Source: Caldora sp. SIO3E6 (GTDB lineage Bacteria > Cyanobacteriota > Cyanobacteriia > Cyanobacteriales > Coleofasciculaceae). From it: a stretch of 12,336 bases of DNA. Positions 1-6,312 of this stretch are shown one piece after another; the stretch's first letter is position 1, and each line of letters starts with the position of its first letter. Position numbers and translations under genes: made by a program. The stretch is taken from the NCBI GenBank assembly GCA_010672185.1, contig JAAHHL010000015.1, forward strand, positions 1 through 12,336. The letters are read 5' to 3'. A model generated the notes under the pieces. It was not told the DNA's origin and ran no database searches. It worked only from the letters and a program-made list of their open reading frames with translations.

Positions 1-390
1 AACAACAGTATGGTAGTTGCCACTCAATTCCTCCAAATCTTGCACCATAAAGGTGGGATTTTTACTATTACCCAGACTGTCTTGGGCTCTGGTAGCAGCT
101 TCCCCCACCATCTTTTCTGAGATATCACTAGCAAAGACTTGAGCACCAGCTTCTGCCAGGGGAATGCTGAGGCTACCAACGCCACAACCAGCATCACAGA
201 TAGATAAATCTGCTAAATTGCCATCTGCTTGCAACCAGCCGAGGACTTTCTCAACAGTTTGTTGATGTCCTTGGCGGATATCCAGCTGGACTTTGTTTAC
301 CTCTCCATCACCGTAAATCCTTCGCCACCGGTCAAAGCCGGTAGCATTGAAATATTCTTTGACAACTGTCTTATCATCAATTGCATTCAT
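1..390 (-). CDS. chlM: Magnesium protoporphyrin IX methyltransferase, N-terminal 130 residues (partial)
   Basis: The minus-strand frame opens at ATG 388-390 and stays open to the window edge, so only the first 130 residues are seen and the C-terminus lies outside. ChlM transfers a methyl group from S-adenosylmethionine to the C13 propionate of Mg-protoporphyrin IX, the second committed step of the chlorophyll branch. Seen directly: the N-terminal block YFNATGFDRWRRIYGDGEVN (residues 13-32), typical of cyanobacterial and plastid ChlM, and the SAM-binding loop DAGCGVGSLSIPLA (66-79), followed by an acidic ASDIS strand end. The start is supported by the adjacent upstream GGAAAA and by the fit of the N-terminus to the family. 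It was read directly from the reverse complement. Its promoter should lie in 391-517. Confidence 0.93.
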   Translation of the reverse strand, partial: MNAIDDKTVVKEYFNATGFDRWRRIYGDGEVNKVQLDIRQGHQQTVEKVLGWLQADGNLADLSICDAGCGVGSLSIPLAEAGAQVFASDISEKMVGEAATRAQDSLGNSKNPTFMVQDLEELSGNYHTVV

Positions 391-517
391 TTTTCCTTAA
401 GAATTCGGGATGGTTTAATACTTTACACCGAAATCAAGCAAAGCCCACCATTCTCAAGGGACAACAAGGCAGCTGTAAAGCAAGCAGGGCATGGGGTGTA
501 GGGTTTAGGATATGGGG

Positions 518-964
518 CTATCGTTTACGGATTATTTGAGTTCTTTGGGTTTTAGTCCCATCCGGTTCAGTTATCGTTGTCACCACACTGATCCATGTCT
601 CATTACTTTGACATGATTGTGTGTACAGTGGTAGGGACGGGAGACCTTGATGAGTTTGTTTCTTGGTTCTTGTTGATGGGAGCACAACTGCAACAATTGT
701 TCTTACCAAAAAAGCTACTACAGCTGTACTGGTGAATAGTAACCTTAATACCAAACAATACAGCTTCTTCACGACTAAAAGAATTGGATGTTGGGTACAG
801 CTTATTTCACCCTCTGCTTGGGAAACAGCATCAGCTAATTCACGGGATAAAGATGAGTCTTTATGTAAGCTAAGAATTGAACAATCCGTTACGTAAAGTT
901 TTTTAATCAGCAACATGAGCTGATTGAGGGCACTACTTTTTACGACGGAGGTAGATTGGAACAC
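518..964 (-). CDS. Small hypothetical protein with a central hydrophobic segment
   Basis: A 148-codon frame with a GTG start at 962-964, preceded at good spacing by TTGAGGAAAAATT, a plausible ribosome binding site. I do not recognise the family. Residues about 58-96 form a hydrophobic stretch (PILLVVKKLYCLVL, then STAVVAFLVRTIVAVVLPS) interrupted by single Lys/Arg residues, which could be one or two membrane segments. The C-terminus is hydrophilic and ends with WISVVTTITEPDGTKTQRTQ, a repeated-Thr, basic tail. It lies upstream of chlM on the same strand with a 127-bp gap, so co-transcription is possible but not shown. A plus-strand frame at 663-896 overlaps it but has nothing in its favour. 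This could be a real lineage-specific gene or a chance frame. Confidence 0.45.
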   Translation of the reverse strand: MFQSTSVVKSSALNQLMLLIKKLYVTDCSILSLHKDSSLSRELADAVSQAEGEISCTQHPILLVVKKLYCLVLRLLFTSTAVVAFLVRTIVAVVLPSTRTKKQTHQGLPSLPLYTQSCQSNETWISVVTTITEPDGTKTQRTQIIRKR

Positions 965-1414
965 AATTTTTCCTCAAGAAGTTGAAAGATGTTGCCAAAC
1001 ATTAATGACCACATTTATTCAGCAAGTTTTGGTTGATTAAACAAAAACTTTTAGTGACATAAAGACAGTCAGTAAATCTTGTCAAACTTGATTGATATTG
1101 TTATTTTAGAGGCTTCTCTAGGAAAAGTTGTACAACCTAAGATTTAAGCTCCTGTATTCCTCTTGGATGACAGTAAATTATCAGATAATACATTAAGGTT
1201 TTGATGAAAAAATTATGAGAAATTTCTCAGGTTATTGATTGTGGCAATAAGTATGTTTGTAGTTATGCTTGAACTGTGAAGAGAGATGTAGGTTGGTTAG
1301 AATAAAAGTGAGCCCTAAGGTTGACCCAAGCTTAGTTAGGCTTAATTTTTTGCTGCACCAACCTACACTCATTACTTCTGTCACTATCAGATTTGGGATA
1401 AAATAAGTAATCAT
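965..1414. other. Gene-free stretch, about 450 bp
   Basis: No frame here has a credible start, binding site or protein-like composition. It is AT-rich. Two structures are visible: a perfect 10-bp palindrome GTTGTACAAC at 1127-1136, of unknown meaning, and the 81-bp imperfect palindrome at 1287-1367 listed separately. The promoter for the minus-strand gene ending at 964 would be expected in the left part; I see no convincing -35/-10 pair. Confidence 0.6.
1287..1367. repeat. 81-bp imperfect palindrome, MITE/REP-like
   Basis: The outer arms TGTAGGTTGG (1287-1296) and CCAACCTACA (1358-1367) are perfect 10-bp inverted repeats. Homology between the arms continues inward with small gaps, both carrying an A-rich run followed by (G/A)AGCC and a CTAAG-like block, so most of the 81 bp could fold back. 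The element has no coding capacity. GTAGGTTGG-type palindromes are, to my knowledge, common dispersed repeats in cyanobacterial genomes. Assignment to a named family is not possible from this window. Confidence 0.6.
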
Positions 1415-1576
1415 CGGATTAATGCGCGGTTTGGATACCCCTAACTTCTAGATATGGGGAGGAAAACCGCGCCAACATTAAATGGAGCGATAGCGACCTC
1501 CTTATTTTCGCTTGTCGTAGACTGTACAAGAGGAAATTTTCGCGGTAATATAGTTTTCAGCGCGAGATAAATTAGC

Positions 1577-2212
1577 ATGTACGCCACCCAAAAGAACCAA
1601 CTCAGAAGACTTAGTAAACTCGAATTTGATGCTAGGTGGTATAACAAACAGAACGCTTATCTGAGTTCTGTAAAGGAAAAACAAGGGATTAAGTGTTTAA
1701 CAAGCAGACAAGCAAGGCTATATCAATGGCGTAATAACTGTGTTAGAGATTATTTGAACAAGGCAGCTAGATTGATAATTAATCACTGTATTGAGCAGAA
1801 AATAGGTAAATTAATAGTTGGTTACAACCCAGGTATTAAACAAGAGATTAATCTGGGACGCTCAAATAATCAGAATTTTGTACAAATACCATTCTGGCAG
1901 TTGAGACGTAAACTGGAAGCACTGTGTTCTAGATATGGAATTGAGTATACAGAGCAAGAAGAAAGTTACACCTCAAAAGCGAGCTTCTACGACCAAGACA
2001 AGATACCTGTGTACAATGCCGACAATCCTGCTAAACCTAAATTTTCTGGAAGGAGAATAAAGCGTGGATTGTATAGAACAAAAGATAAACATCTGGTTTC
2101 AAGCGATATGAATGGATGTGCCAATATTTTGGCGAAATGTATGCACGGACTGGATTTCCAGCGAGTGAGTAGGGGGTTTTTGGCTAACCCTTTAAGGATT
2201 TTTATCTCTTAA
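1577..2212 (+). pseudogene. tnpB: TnpB (RNA-guided nuclease family), N-terminally truncated
   Basis: A 211-codon frame from ATG 1577. TnpB proteins are transposon-encoded RNA-guided DNases of about 350-450 residues with a three-part RuvC active site. Seen here: the helical RuvC middle part (LYQWRNNCVRDYLNKAARL, residues about 48-66), the strand KLIVGYN (about 77-83), the RuvC-II Glu in QEESYTSKASF (about 121-131) and the RuvC-III Asp in SDMNGCANIL (about 176-185). The RuvC-I segment (IDLGxxN) and the whole N-terminal domain are missing, and an in-frame TAA lies just upstream of the ATG, so nuclease activity is not expected. The four zinc-finger cysteines of many TnpBs are absent, but the related copy at the right edge also lacks them, so this is probably a subfamily trait. 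No good ribosome binding site precedes the ATG. Most likely a decaying element gene. Confidence 0.75.
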
Positions 2213-2269
2213 GAATCCCCTAGATTTCTTGAACATTCGTTCAGAATTTTATCTATGGGGAGCGTCAAG
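2213..2269 (+). ncRNA. Putative right-end hairpin / omega-RNA scaffold of TnpB element A
   Basis: In TnpB elements the guide (omega or reRNA) is transcribed from the tnpB 3' end through the right end, and its guide portion is the flanking DNA just outside. Here the hairpin (2217-2260) and terminal GTCAA are retained. The first outside bases, from about 2269, would be a guide matching the heme oxygenase leader. Whether an RNA is made is inference; only the structure is seen. Confidence 0.4.
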
Positions 2270-2296
2270 TTGGAACTAACAAAGTAGGTATCGAGC

Positions 2297-3022
2297 ATGA
2301 GTAACGATTTAGCCAGCAAACTTCGGGAAGGAACAAAACACTCCCACACTGCTGCAGAAAATACAGCATTTACCAAATGTTTCCTCAAAGGCTTTGTGAA
2401 AAAAGACTTTTTTCGCAAGCAGGTAGCCAGCTTATACTTTGTCTACAGTACTCTGGAAGAAGAGCTCCAGCGCCATTGCGATCATCCTGTAGTGAGTTTG
2501 ATTTATTTCCCGGAATTGGAGCGCAAGGCAAAATTAGCAGAAGATCTGGCTTTCTACTACGGTGAGAATTGGCAAGAGGAAATTGTTGCTTCTGAAGGGA
2601 GTAAAGCTTATATGGCTCGTATCCAGGAAGCCGCAAACACGGAACCCGCACTTCTCGTTGCCCATGCCTATGTTCGGTATATGGGGGATCTTTCCGGGGG
2701 TCAGAGTTTGAAAAACATTGCCCGCTCTGCCATGAATTTACCACCGGATGTGGGAACTGGGTTACATGAATTTGACCAAATTCCCACTGCTGAGGCAAGG
2801 CGTGCCTTTAAATTTAAGTACCGTGATGCTTTGAATTCCCTACCAGTGGATGAGAGTCTAGCTCAAAAAATTGTCGAGGAAGCCAACAATGCCTTTACCC
2901 TCAATCGCAATCTTGTTCACGAGTTAGAACCGGATGTGAAAGCTGCTCTTGGGGAGGAAGACTTCGAGTTGCTAACTGCCAAAGAGCAACCGGGTAGTAC
3001 GGAAGCAGCAGTAACTCGGTAG
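2297..3022 (+). CDS. ho1: Heme oxygenase (ferredoxin-dependent, biliverdin-forming)
   Basis: A 241-residue protein, the usual length for cyanobacterial HO-1 (about 240). It opens heme to biliverdin IX-alpha, CO and Fe2+, with electrons from ferredoxin, in the cytosol, and supplies biliverdin for phycocyanobilin and phytochrome chromophores. Motifs: the N-terminal helix REGTKHSHTAAE with the proximal heme ligand His17, and the distal helix signature RYMGDLSGGQ (127-136), whose glycines kink over the heme. FKFKYRDALNSLP and NRNLVHELEP follow in the C-terminal half. The start is clear from family alignment; the binding site before it is weak (AGTAGG). TnpB element A ends only 28 bp upstream, so the promoter lies inside or has been altered by the element. 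The gene is convergent with the fibrillin gene. Called pbsA in some genomes. Confidence 0.96.
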   Translation: MSNDLASKLREGTKHSHTAAENTAFTKCFLKGFVKKDFFRKQVASLYFVYSTLEEELQRHCDHPVVSLIYFPELERKAKLAEDLAFYYGENWQEEIVASEGSKAYMARIQEAANTEPALLVAHAYVRYMGDLSGGQSLKNIARSAMNLPPDVGTGLHEFDQIPTAEARRAFKFKYRDALNSLPVDESLAQKIVEEANNAFTLNRNLVHELEPDVKAALGEEDFELLTAKEQPGSTEAAVTR

Positions 3023-3061
3023 TATTTTTTTGTGGAATGGGCGTCTCGCCTGTATAAATAT

Positions 3062-3090
3062 GGGGGTAACTCTTGCTTGAGGTAGCCCCC
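3062..3090. terminator. Possible hairpin between convergent genes
   Basis: GGGGGTAACTC (3062-3072) can pair with GAGGTAGCCCCC (3079-3090) around a TTGCTT loop, with two small mismatches or bulges. It lies 40 bp after the heme oxygenase stop and just outside the fibrillin gene stop, where a two-way terminator is expected. No T-run follows on either strand, so the call rests on position and stem alone. Confidence 0.4.
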
Positions 3091-3106
3091 AGATATCCTG
3101 TGCAAT

Positions 3107-3862
3107 TTAATTGCGCTGACAGACTAATACTGTACCCTTTTGCCCACGGGTGATTCGTAGTTCCTCATCCAAATAGAGAATTTCCAGACGACCTTTGGGT
3201 GCTCGTTTCATAGTAAACAGGATTTCTTGTGTCTCTGGATTTATGCCTTGCGGCGGTACTAAACCGAAGATCAACTTCAAAAAATTCGACATCAACTTTT
3301 CTTGCAAATTTTGCTGTGAAGGCTGGCTTTGTTCAGCAAAAATTGCTTGCCAATCTTGGAGATTTGTTGATGGATGGGGAGCTAAAATACCTCCTGTAAA
3401 TTGTACTTGCATCATTGTATCCGTAACGGGATAACACACTCCTTGGTTACGCACGATTCCTCTGATTTGAGGAAAGGATTCATCAACAGTCGTAAATTCT
3501 ATTACAATATCGTGACTCTGCTGTTCACCATCTTCCAACAACAATACAGGTTGGAGCACTTGGTCAATGACTAGTTTTAATTTTAGAGGTTGAAACATGT
3601 TAAAAGCAAGACGACCGAGAGTGTAAGCATACTTACCATCTGCAAGTTGCTCTCCTCCTGGAAAATTAGGTGCGCTAATTAACAACCATTGATCATCCAG
3701 TAGTTTCTTACTACGTGCCGGTGCTTTTGTCGGGTTCAGTTGATGTAAATTATCAATTGCAGCAATTACTGCTTTATCCTTAGTATTGCCACCACAAGCA
3801 GTAAGCACTTGACGCAAGGCTGTTTTAGCTGATGTCAATTGTTCCGTATCTACTACCGGCAT
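3107..3862 (-). CDS. PAP/fibrillin (plastid lipid-associated protein) family protein
   Basis: 251 residues. Fibrillins are lipocalin-like proteins associated with thylakoids and lipid bodies in plastids and cyanobacteria. They are linked to photoprotection and membrane lipid or quinone handling; the exact ligand of this one is unknown. Seen: an N-terminal helical region (1-50), then the family core with the LLDDQWLLISAPNFPGG segment (residues about 54-70), YTLGRLAFNMFQP (about 80-92), and the typical C-terminal block LEILYLDEELRITRGQKG (about 226-243), with the Asp-Glu-x-x-Arg-Ile-x-Arg-Gly signature. No signal peptide or membrane segment. ATG 3860-3862 has an excellent ribosome binding site, GGAGGTGA, five bases upstream. 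It is preceded on the same strand by uvrC, with a 38-bp gap that may allow read-through. Confidence 0.85.
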   Translation of the reverse strand: MPVVDTEQLTSAKTALRQVLTACGGNTKDKAVIAAIDNLHQLNPTKAPARSKKLLDDQWLLISAPNFPGGEQLADGKYAYTLGRLAFNMFQPLKLKLVIDQVLQPVLLLEDGEQQSHDIVIEFTTVDESFPQIRGIVRNQGVCYPVTDTMMQVQFTGGILAPHPSTNLQDWQAIFAEQSQPSQQNLQEKLMSNFLKLIFGLVPPQGINPETQEILFTMKRAPKGRLEILYLDEELRITRGQKGTVLVCQRN

Positions 3863-3900
3863 ATCTCACCTCCAGTTATTAAAATTTAACCTTTTCTATT

Positions 3901-6006
3901 CTAAGGATGGAAATAATTGTAGATTTGTTGGGCTAAACTGGGACCAATGCCAGCAACCTCTGTTAGTTGTTGTATGGAAGCTGCACGAATATAGTCAATG
4001 GAGTGAAAATGCGCCAGTAATTGCTTTTGCCGGTGGAAGCCTAATCCTGGAATGTCATCTAATCTAGAGCGACGTAGTTTGCTGGTCCTTTGTTGTCGGT
4101 GAAAACTCACAGCAAATCGATGAGCCTCATCTCGCAAACGCCGCAGCAGTTGTACCCCTGGTTGCTCTGGGTTAGTTGCCAAAGGTGAAGACTCTCCTGG
4201 TAAAAAGATTTCCTCCCGCTGCTTGGCTAAACTTACCACAGGCACATCTTCTAGTAAATTCAGCTCCTGTAAAACAGCAACAACTGCGGAAAGTTGGCCT
4301 TTACCACCATCTATCATTACTAAATCGACGTTGGTTGTTGGTTGTTGGTTGTTGGTTGTTGGTTGTTGGTTGTTTGGGAATTGGGAATTGGGAATTGGGA
4401 ATTGGGAATCGGGAATTGGGAATCTCTCCCCATCCCCCTTGTCTTCCTTGTCCCCCTTGTCTTCCTTGTCCCCCTCATCTCCCCATCTCCCCATCTCCGC
4501 GTCCCCGCGTCCCCGCGTCCCCGCGTCTCCCTCATCACCGCCTCGGAAGCGACGGCGGATTACTTCAGCGAGACTGGCAAAATCATCGGAGTGACCGATG
4601 GTTACATTGGGATTCTTAATTTTATAGTGGCGATAGTGTTGCTTTGCTGGTGTGCCATCAATAAATACTACTTGAGAAGCTACGGCATTGGAGCCTTGGA
4701 TATGGGAGATATCGTAACCTTCAATACGGCGCGGTAAATAAGGTAAATTGAGTATATTGGCTAAGTCTTGCATCGCTTGGGTATTGCGGTCTGCAAATCG
4801 CTGCGATCGCTCAAGTTCATAGTTAGCATTCCGCTCTACCATCTCAATCAACTCTGCTTTGCTTTGCCGCAGAGGTGTGAGGATGTTGACTTTACGACTT
4901 TTGCGATCGCTCAAATATGCTGCTAAAATTTCTCCCTCTGGCAGAGGATGCTGCACCAAAATCTCTGCTGGAATTTCTACTGCCTCAGCTGTGTGGTAAT
5001 GCTCTTCTAATACCCGCTGTAAAATTGCTCCTGCTAAAGTTTCCCCTCTTACTAAGGGGGGATTAGGGGGGATCTTCTCGGAGGGCGAAGCATCAGATTC
5101 TTGACTGGGTATTTCTGCAAAAAATCCCAATCGTCCTACAAGGCGACCGGCACGAATCTGGAATAATTGGATGCAGGCATGTTGGTCATCCGCCGCAAGA
5201 GCGATCGCGTCTCGTGAGATAGTATCATCAGGTAAAGCTACTTTTTGGTCTGCATTCAGGGACTGAAGTCCAGCAATTTGGTCTCGGATACGAGCAGCTA
5301 GTTCAAAATTCAGTGATTCGGCGGCTTGCTCCATATTACTCGTGAGCAGAGTAATTAATTCCTCAGTACGTCCCTGAAAGACCATAGCAATTTTTTGGAT
5401 AGTCTTACAGTATTCTTCAGGCGTGATTAGCTGTTGACAGACTCCCGGACAATGACCTAGATCATAATTGAGGCAAGGACGGTCTTTAAATAGGGGTCGA
5501 GGACGTTGCCGGACGGGGAACAGGCGTTTGACTAGTTGCAAGGTGCTACGCAGAGCTCTACCATCAACAAAAGGTCCGTAGTATTTGTCCTTTACCTTGC
5601 CTAACTGCCGCTTACGAGTGATTAAAATCCGGGGATATTTTTCTGACCAGGTAATGAGAATATAGGGATATTTCTTATCATCTTTGAGCAGGACATTGAA
5701 GTAAGGTTGGTGCTGTTTGACAAGGTTAGCTTCTAATGCCAAAGCTTCCGCTTCCGTATCGGTGACAATAAACTCTATCTCCACCACCTGCCGCACCATC
5801 CTCGCAATACGTTCGCTTAATGGTTGAGACTCACGGAAATAGGAACGCACTCGCGATCGCAGTTTTTTAGACTTACCAATATAGAGGATGCGCTCATTAT
5901 TGTCTTGCATCAGATAAACTCCCGGTTCAGCAGGAATTTCTTTGAGGCAGCTTTCCAGGCGTTCTGGATTTTGTATTAGGGGCAATGTTTGAGTAGAAGT
6001 CATCAT
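3901..6006 (-). CDS. uvrC: Excinuclease ABC subunit C, with two repeat-derived internal insertions
   Basis: UvrC makes both incisions flanking a lesion in bacterial nucleotide excision repair, together with UvrB. Starting at ATG 6004-6006 it is 701 residues, longer than the roughly 610-640 usual for cyanobacteria. Domains: GIY-YIG nuclease (GVY at 29-31, YIG at 42-44, KLRSRVRSYF), Cys cluster region (CLNYDLGHCPGVCQQ), UVR motif (AAESLNFELAARIRDQIAGL), RNase H-like domain (EGYDISHIQGSNAVASQVVF, VMIDGGKGQL, RRLRDEAHRFAVSFHR), C-terminal helix-hairpin-helix pair (DDIPGLGFHRQKQLL, VAGIGPSLAQQIYNYF). Extra sequence: a Pro-rich block with KIPPNPPLVRGE (about 5040-5110) and a 72-codon block of low-complexity repeats (about 4330-4545) between RRRFR and VDLVMIDGG. 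The frame also extends to a TTG at 6025-6027, but those seven codons come from the neighbouring TnpB element. No clear ribosome binding site precedes the ATG pair at 6001-6006. Confidence 0.95.
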   Translation of the reverse strand: MMTSTQTLPLIQNPERLESCLKEIPAEPGVYLMQDNNERILYIGKSKKLRSRVRSYFRESQPLSERIARMVRQVVEIEFIVTDTEAEALALEANLVKQHQPYFNVLLKDDKKYPYILITWSEKYPRILITRKRQLGKVKDKYYGPFVDGRALRSTLQLVKRLFPVRQRPRPLFKDRPCLNYDLGHCPGVCQQLITPEEYCKTIQKIAMVFQGRTEELITLLTSNMEQAAESLNFELAARIRDQIAGLQSLNADQKVALPDDTISRDAIALAADDQHACIQLFQIRAGRLVGRLGFFAEIPSQESDASPSEKIPPNPPLVRGETLAGAILQRVLEEHYHTAEAVEIPAEILVQHPLPEGEILAAYLSDRKSRKVNILTPLRQSKAELIEMVERNANYELERSQRFADRNTQAMQDLANILNLPYLPRRIEGYDISHIQGSNAVASQVVFIDGTPAKQHYRHYKIKNPNVTIGHSDDFASLAEVIRRRFRGGDEGDAGTRGRGDAEMGRWGDEGDKEDKGDKEDKGDGERFPIPDSQFPIPNSQFPNNQQPTTNNQQPTTNVDLVMIDGGKGQLSAVVAVLQELNLLEDVPVVSLAKQREEIFLPGESSPLATNPEQPGVQLLRRLRDEAHRFAVSFHRQQRTSKLRRSRLDDIPGLGFHRQKQLLAHFHSIDYIRAASIQQLTEVAGIGPSLAQQIYNYFHP
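4330..4545. repeat. Composite short tandem repeat block inside uvrC
   Basis: Read on the plus strand: six perfect GTTGGTT heptamers (4330-4371), six AATTGGG heptamers with one C variant (4379-4420), alternating 9-mers GTCTTCCTT/GTCCCCCTT (4441-4476), ATCTCCCC octamers (4477-4498) and four GCGTC(C/T)CC octamers (4499-4530). On the coding strand these give the peptide repeats NNQQPTT, PIPNSQF, and KED/KGD. The total of about 216 bp is divisible by three and contains no stop. Such arrays are normally intergenic (STRR type) in filamentous cyanobacteria. Confidence 0.85.
5040..5078. repeat. Dispersed palindromic repeat fragment inside uvrC
   Basis: Contains CCCCTCTTACTAAGGGG (5046-5062), arms CCCC/GGGG with a CTTA/TAAG inner pair, then GGATTAGGGGGGATC. 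Read on the coding strand it gives PPNPPL, a peptide commonly produced when this class of cyanobacterial intergenic repeat is translated. It sits in the linker before the conserved GAILQRVLEEHY segment of UvrC, where other cyanobacterial UvrCs have a shorter linker. Confidence 0.55.
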
Positions 6007-6268
6007 AGTTAGTAAAAGTATAGTCAAATATAGACAGACTAAATTTCATTTCAGAAATTCCCTTCGCTTTTACTTTGAGAGATTAATTCTCCTGGGGTGA
6101 ACTACGCACCTCTCTATCCCATAGCGAGTAAACGCATTTGGGAATGCTTTTCGTAAAATATTGTAGGAACCGTTAACGTCTGAGTGAGTGAGAAACCCCT
6201 GAGCTGTTCGATATAAACCTCGCTTAATTCTTTGCCCGGAAAATAGAGGCTTTTCTGTATCTCTATCT
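6005..6268 (-). mobile_element. TnpB element remnant, right-end part only (copy B)
   Basis: This stretch matches the end of the element at 11564-11850 almost base for base at its outer end, from ATAGTT-R-GTAAAAGTATAGTC through the subterminal hairpin and the tnpB 3' end. The hairpin is AATTTC (6042-6047) against GAAATT (6054-6059). Homology fades at about 6268, where C-rich tandem repeat and MITE sequence begins, so the left 75% or more of the element is gone. The right end touches or overlaps the uvrC start codon (6004-6006). The last few bases of the terminus cannot be fixed, because the two copies differ at one position near the end. Confidence 0.75.
6070..6261 (-). pseudogene. tnpB: tnpB 3' fragment
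   Basis: About 60 codons matching the C-terminal end of TnpB. It has PLFSGQRIKRGLYRT, then the RuvC-III Asp motif SDVNGSYNILRKAFPNAF, and closes with the TAA at 6070-6072. Upstream in frame the sequence becomes Gly/Trp-rich (GVWGVWGD), which is translated tandem repeat, not TnpB. Near the end it shifts frame relative to the right-edge copy: this copy ends ERCVVHPRRINLSK, that one PEVRSSPQEN. No start signal; not expected to be functional as protein. Confidence 0.8.
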
Positions 6269-6310
6269 CCCCATACTCCCCACACTCCCCGCACCTTTTT
6301 TCGCTCACCC
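6265..6310. mobile_element. Half-copy of the MITE found at 8701-8818
   Basis: CTTTTTTCGCTCACCC (about 6295-6310) repeats the right terminus of the 8701-8818 element, and the C-rich repeats before it (CCCCACACTCCCCGCACC) resemble its inner part. The matching left terminus, GGGTGAGCGAAA, is not found nearby, so this is one end only. It lies two bases beyond the stop codon of the first Uma2 gene and joins the TnpB remnant on the other side. Confidence 0.55.
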
Positions 6311-6312
6311 CC

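Larger units (their letters stand above)
1415..2269 (+). mobile_element. IS200/IS605-type TnpB-only element, internally deleted (copy A)
   Basis: Left part: an imperfect inverted repeat with arms GCGCGGTTT (from about 1423) and AAACCGCGC (ending about 1480), with inner CCCC/GGGG, compatible with a subterminal hairpin. Right part, just after the tnpB stop: arms CCCCTAGAT (2217-2225) and ATCTA-T-GGGG (2251-2260), then AGCGTCAA (2261-2268), a hairpin plus TCAA-type end as found in this superfamily. No tnpA gene is present, so movement would need a transposase in trans. The exact left end is uncertain, because the family makes no target duplication. The right end lies 28 bp upstream of the heme oxygenase start codon. 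Within the element, 1481-1576 has no open frame continuous with tnpB. Confidence 0.65.

Noticed and set aside
229..501. Plus-strand frame of 90 codons
   Set aside because: It lies opposite the conserved chlM N-terminus and the upstream gap and has no binding site or family features.
1127..1136. Perfect palindrome GTTGTACAAC as an NtcA-type site
   Set aside because: It does not have the GTA-N8-TAC form and lies far from any start codon.
1232..1684. Short minus-strand frames near the TnpB element A left end
   Set aside because: No binding sites, and they cross palindromic repeat sequence; chance frames.
2385..2798. Minus-strand frame of 137 codons inside heme oxygenase
   Set aside because: Antisense shadow of a strongly conserved gene; composition is not protein-like.
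4176..4737. Several long frames on both strands over the repeat block in uvrC
   Set aside because: They exist only because the tandem repeats lack stops; the peptides are pure repeat (VVGCWLLVVG and similar) and the uvrC frame explains the region.
6007..6027. TTG start of uvrC at 6025-6027
   Set aside because: The seven extra codons are part of the TnpB right end shared with 11564-11590; the family N-terminus begins at the ATG pair 6001-6006.
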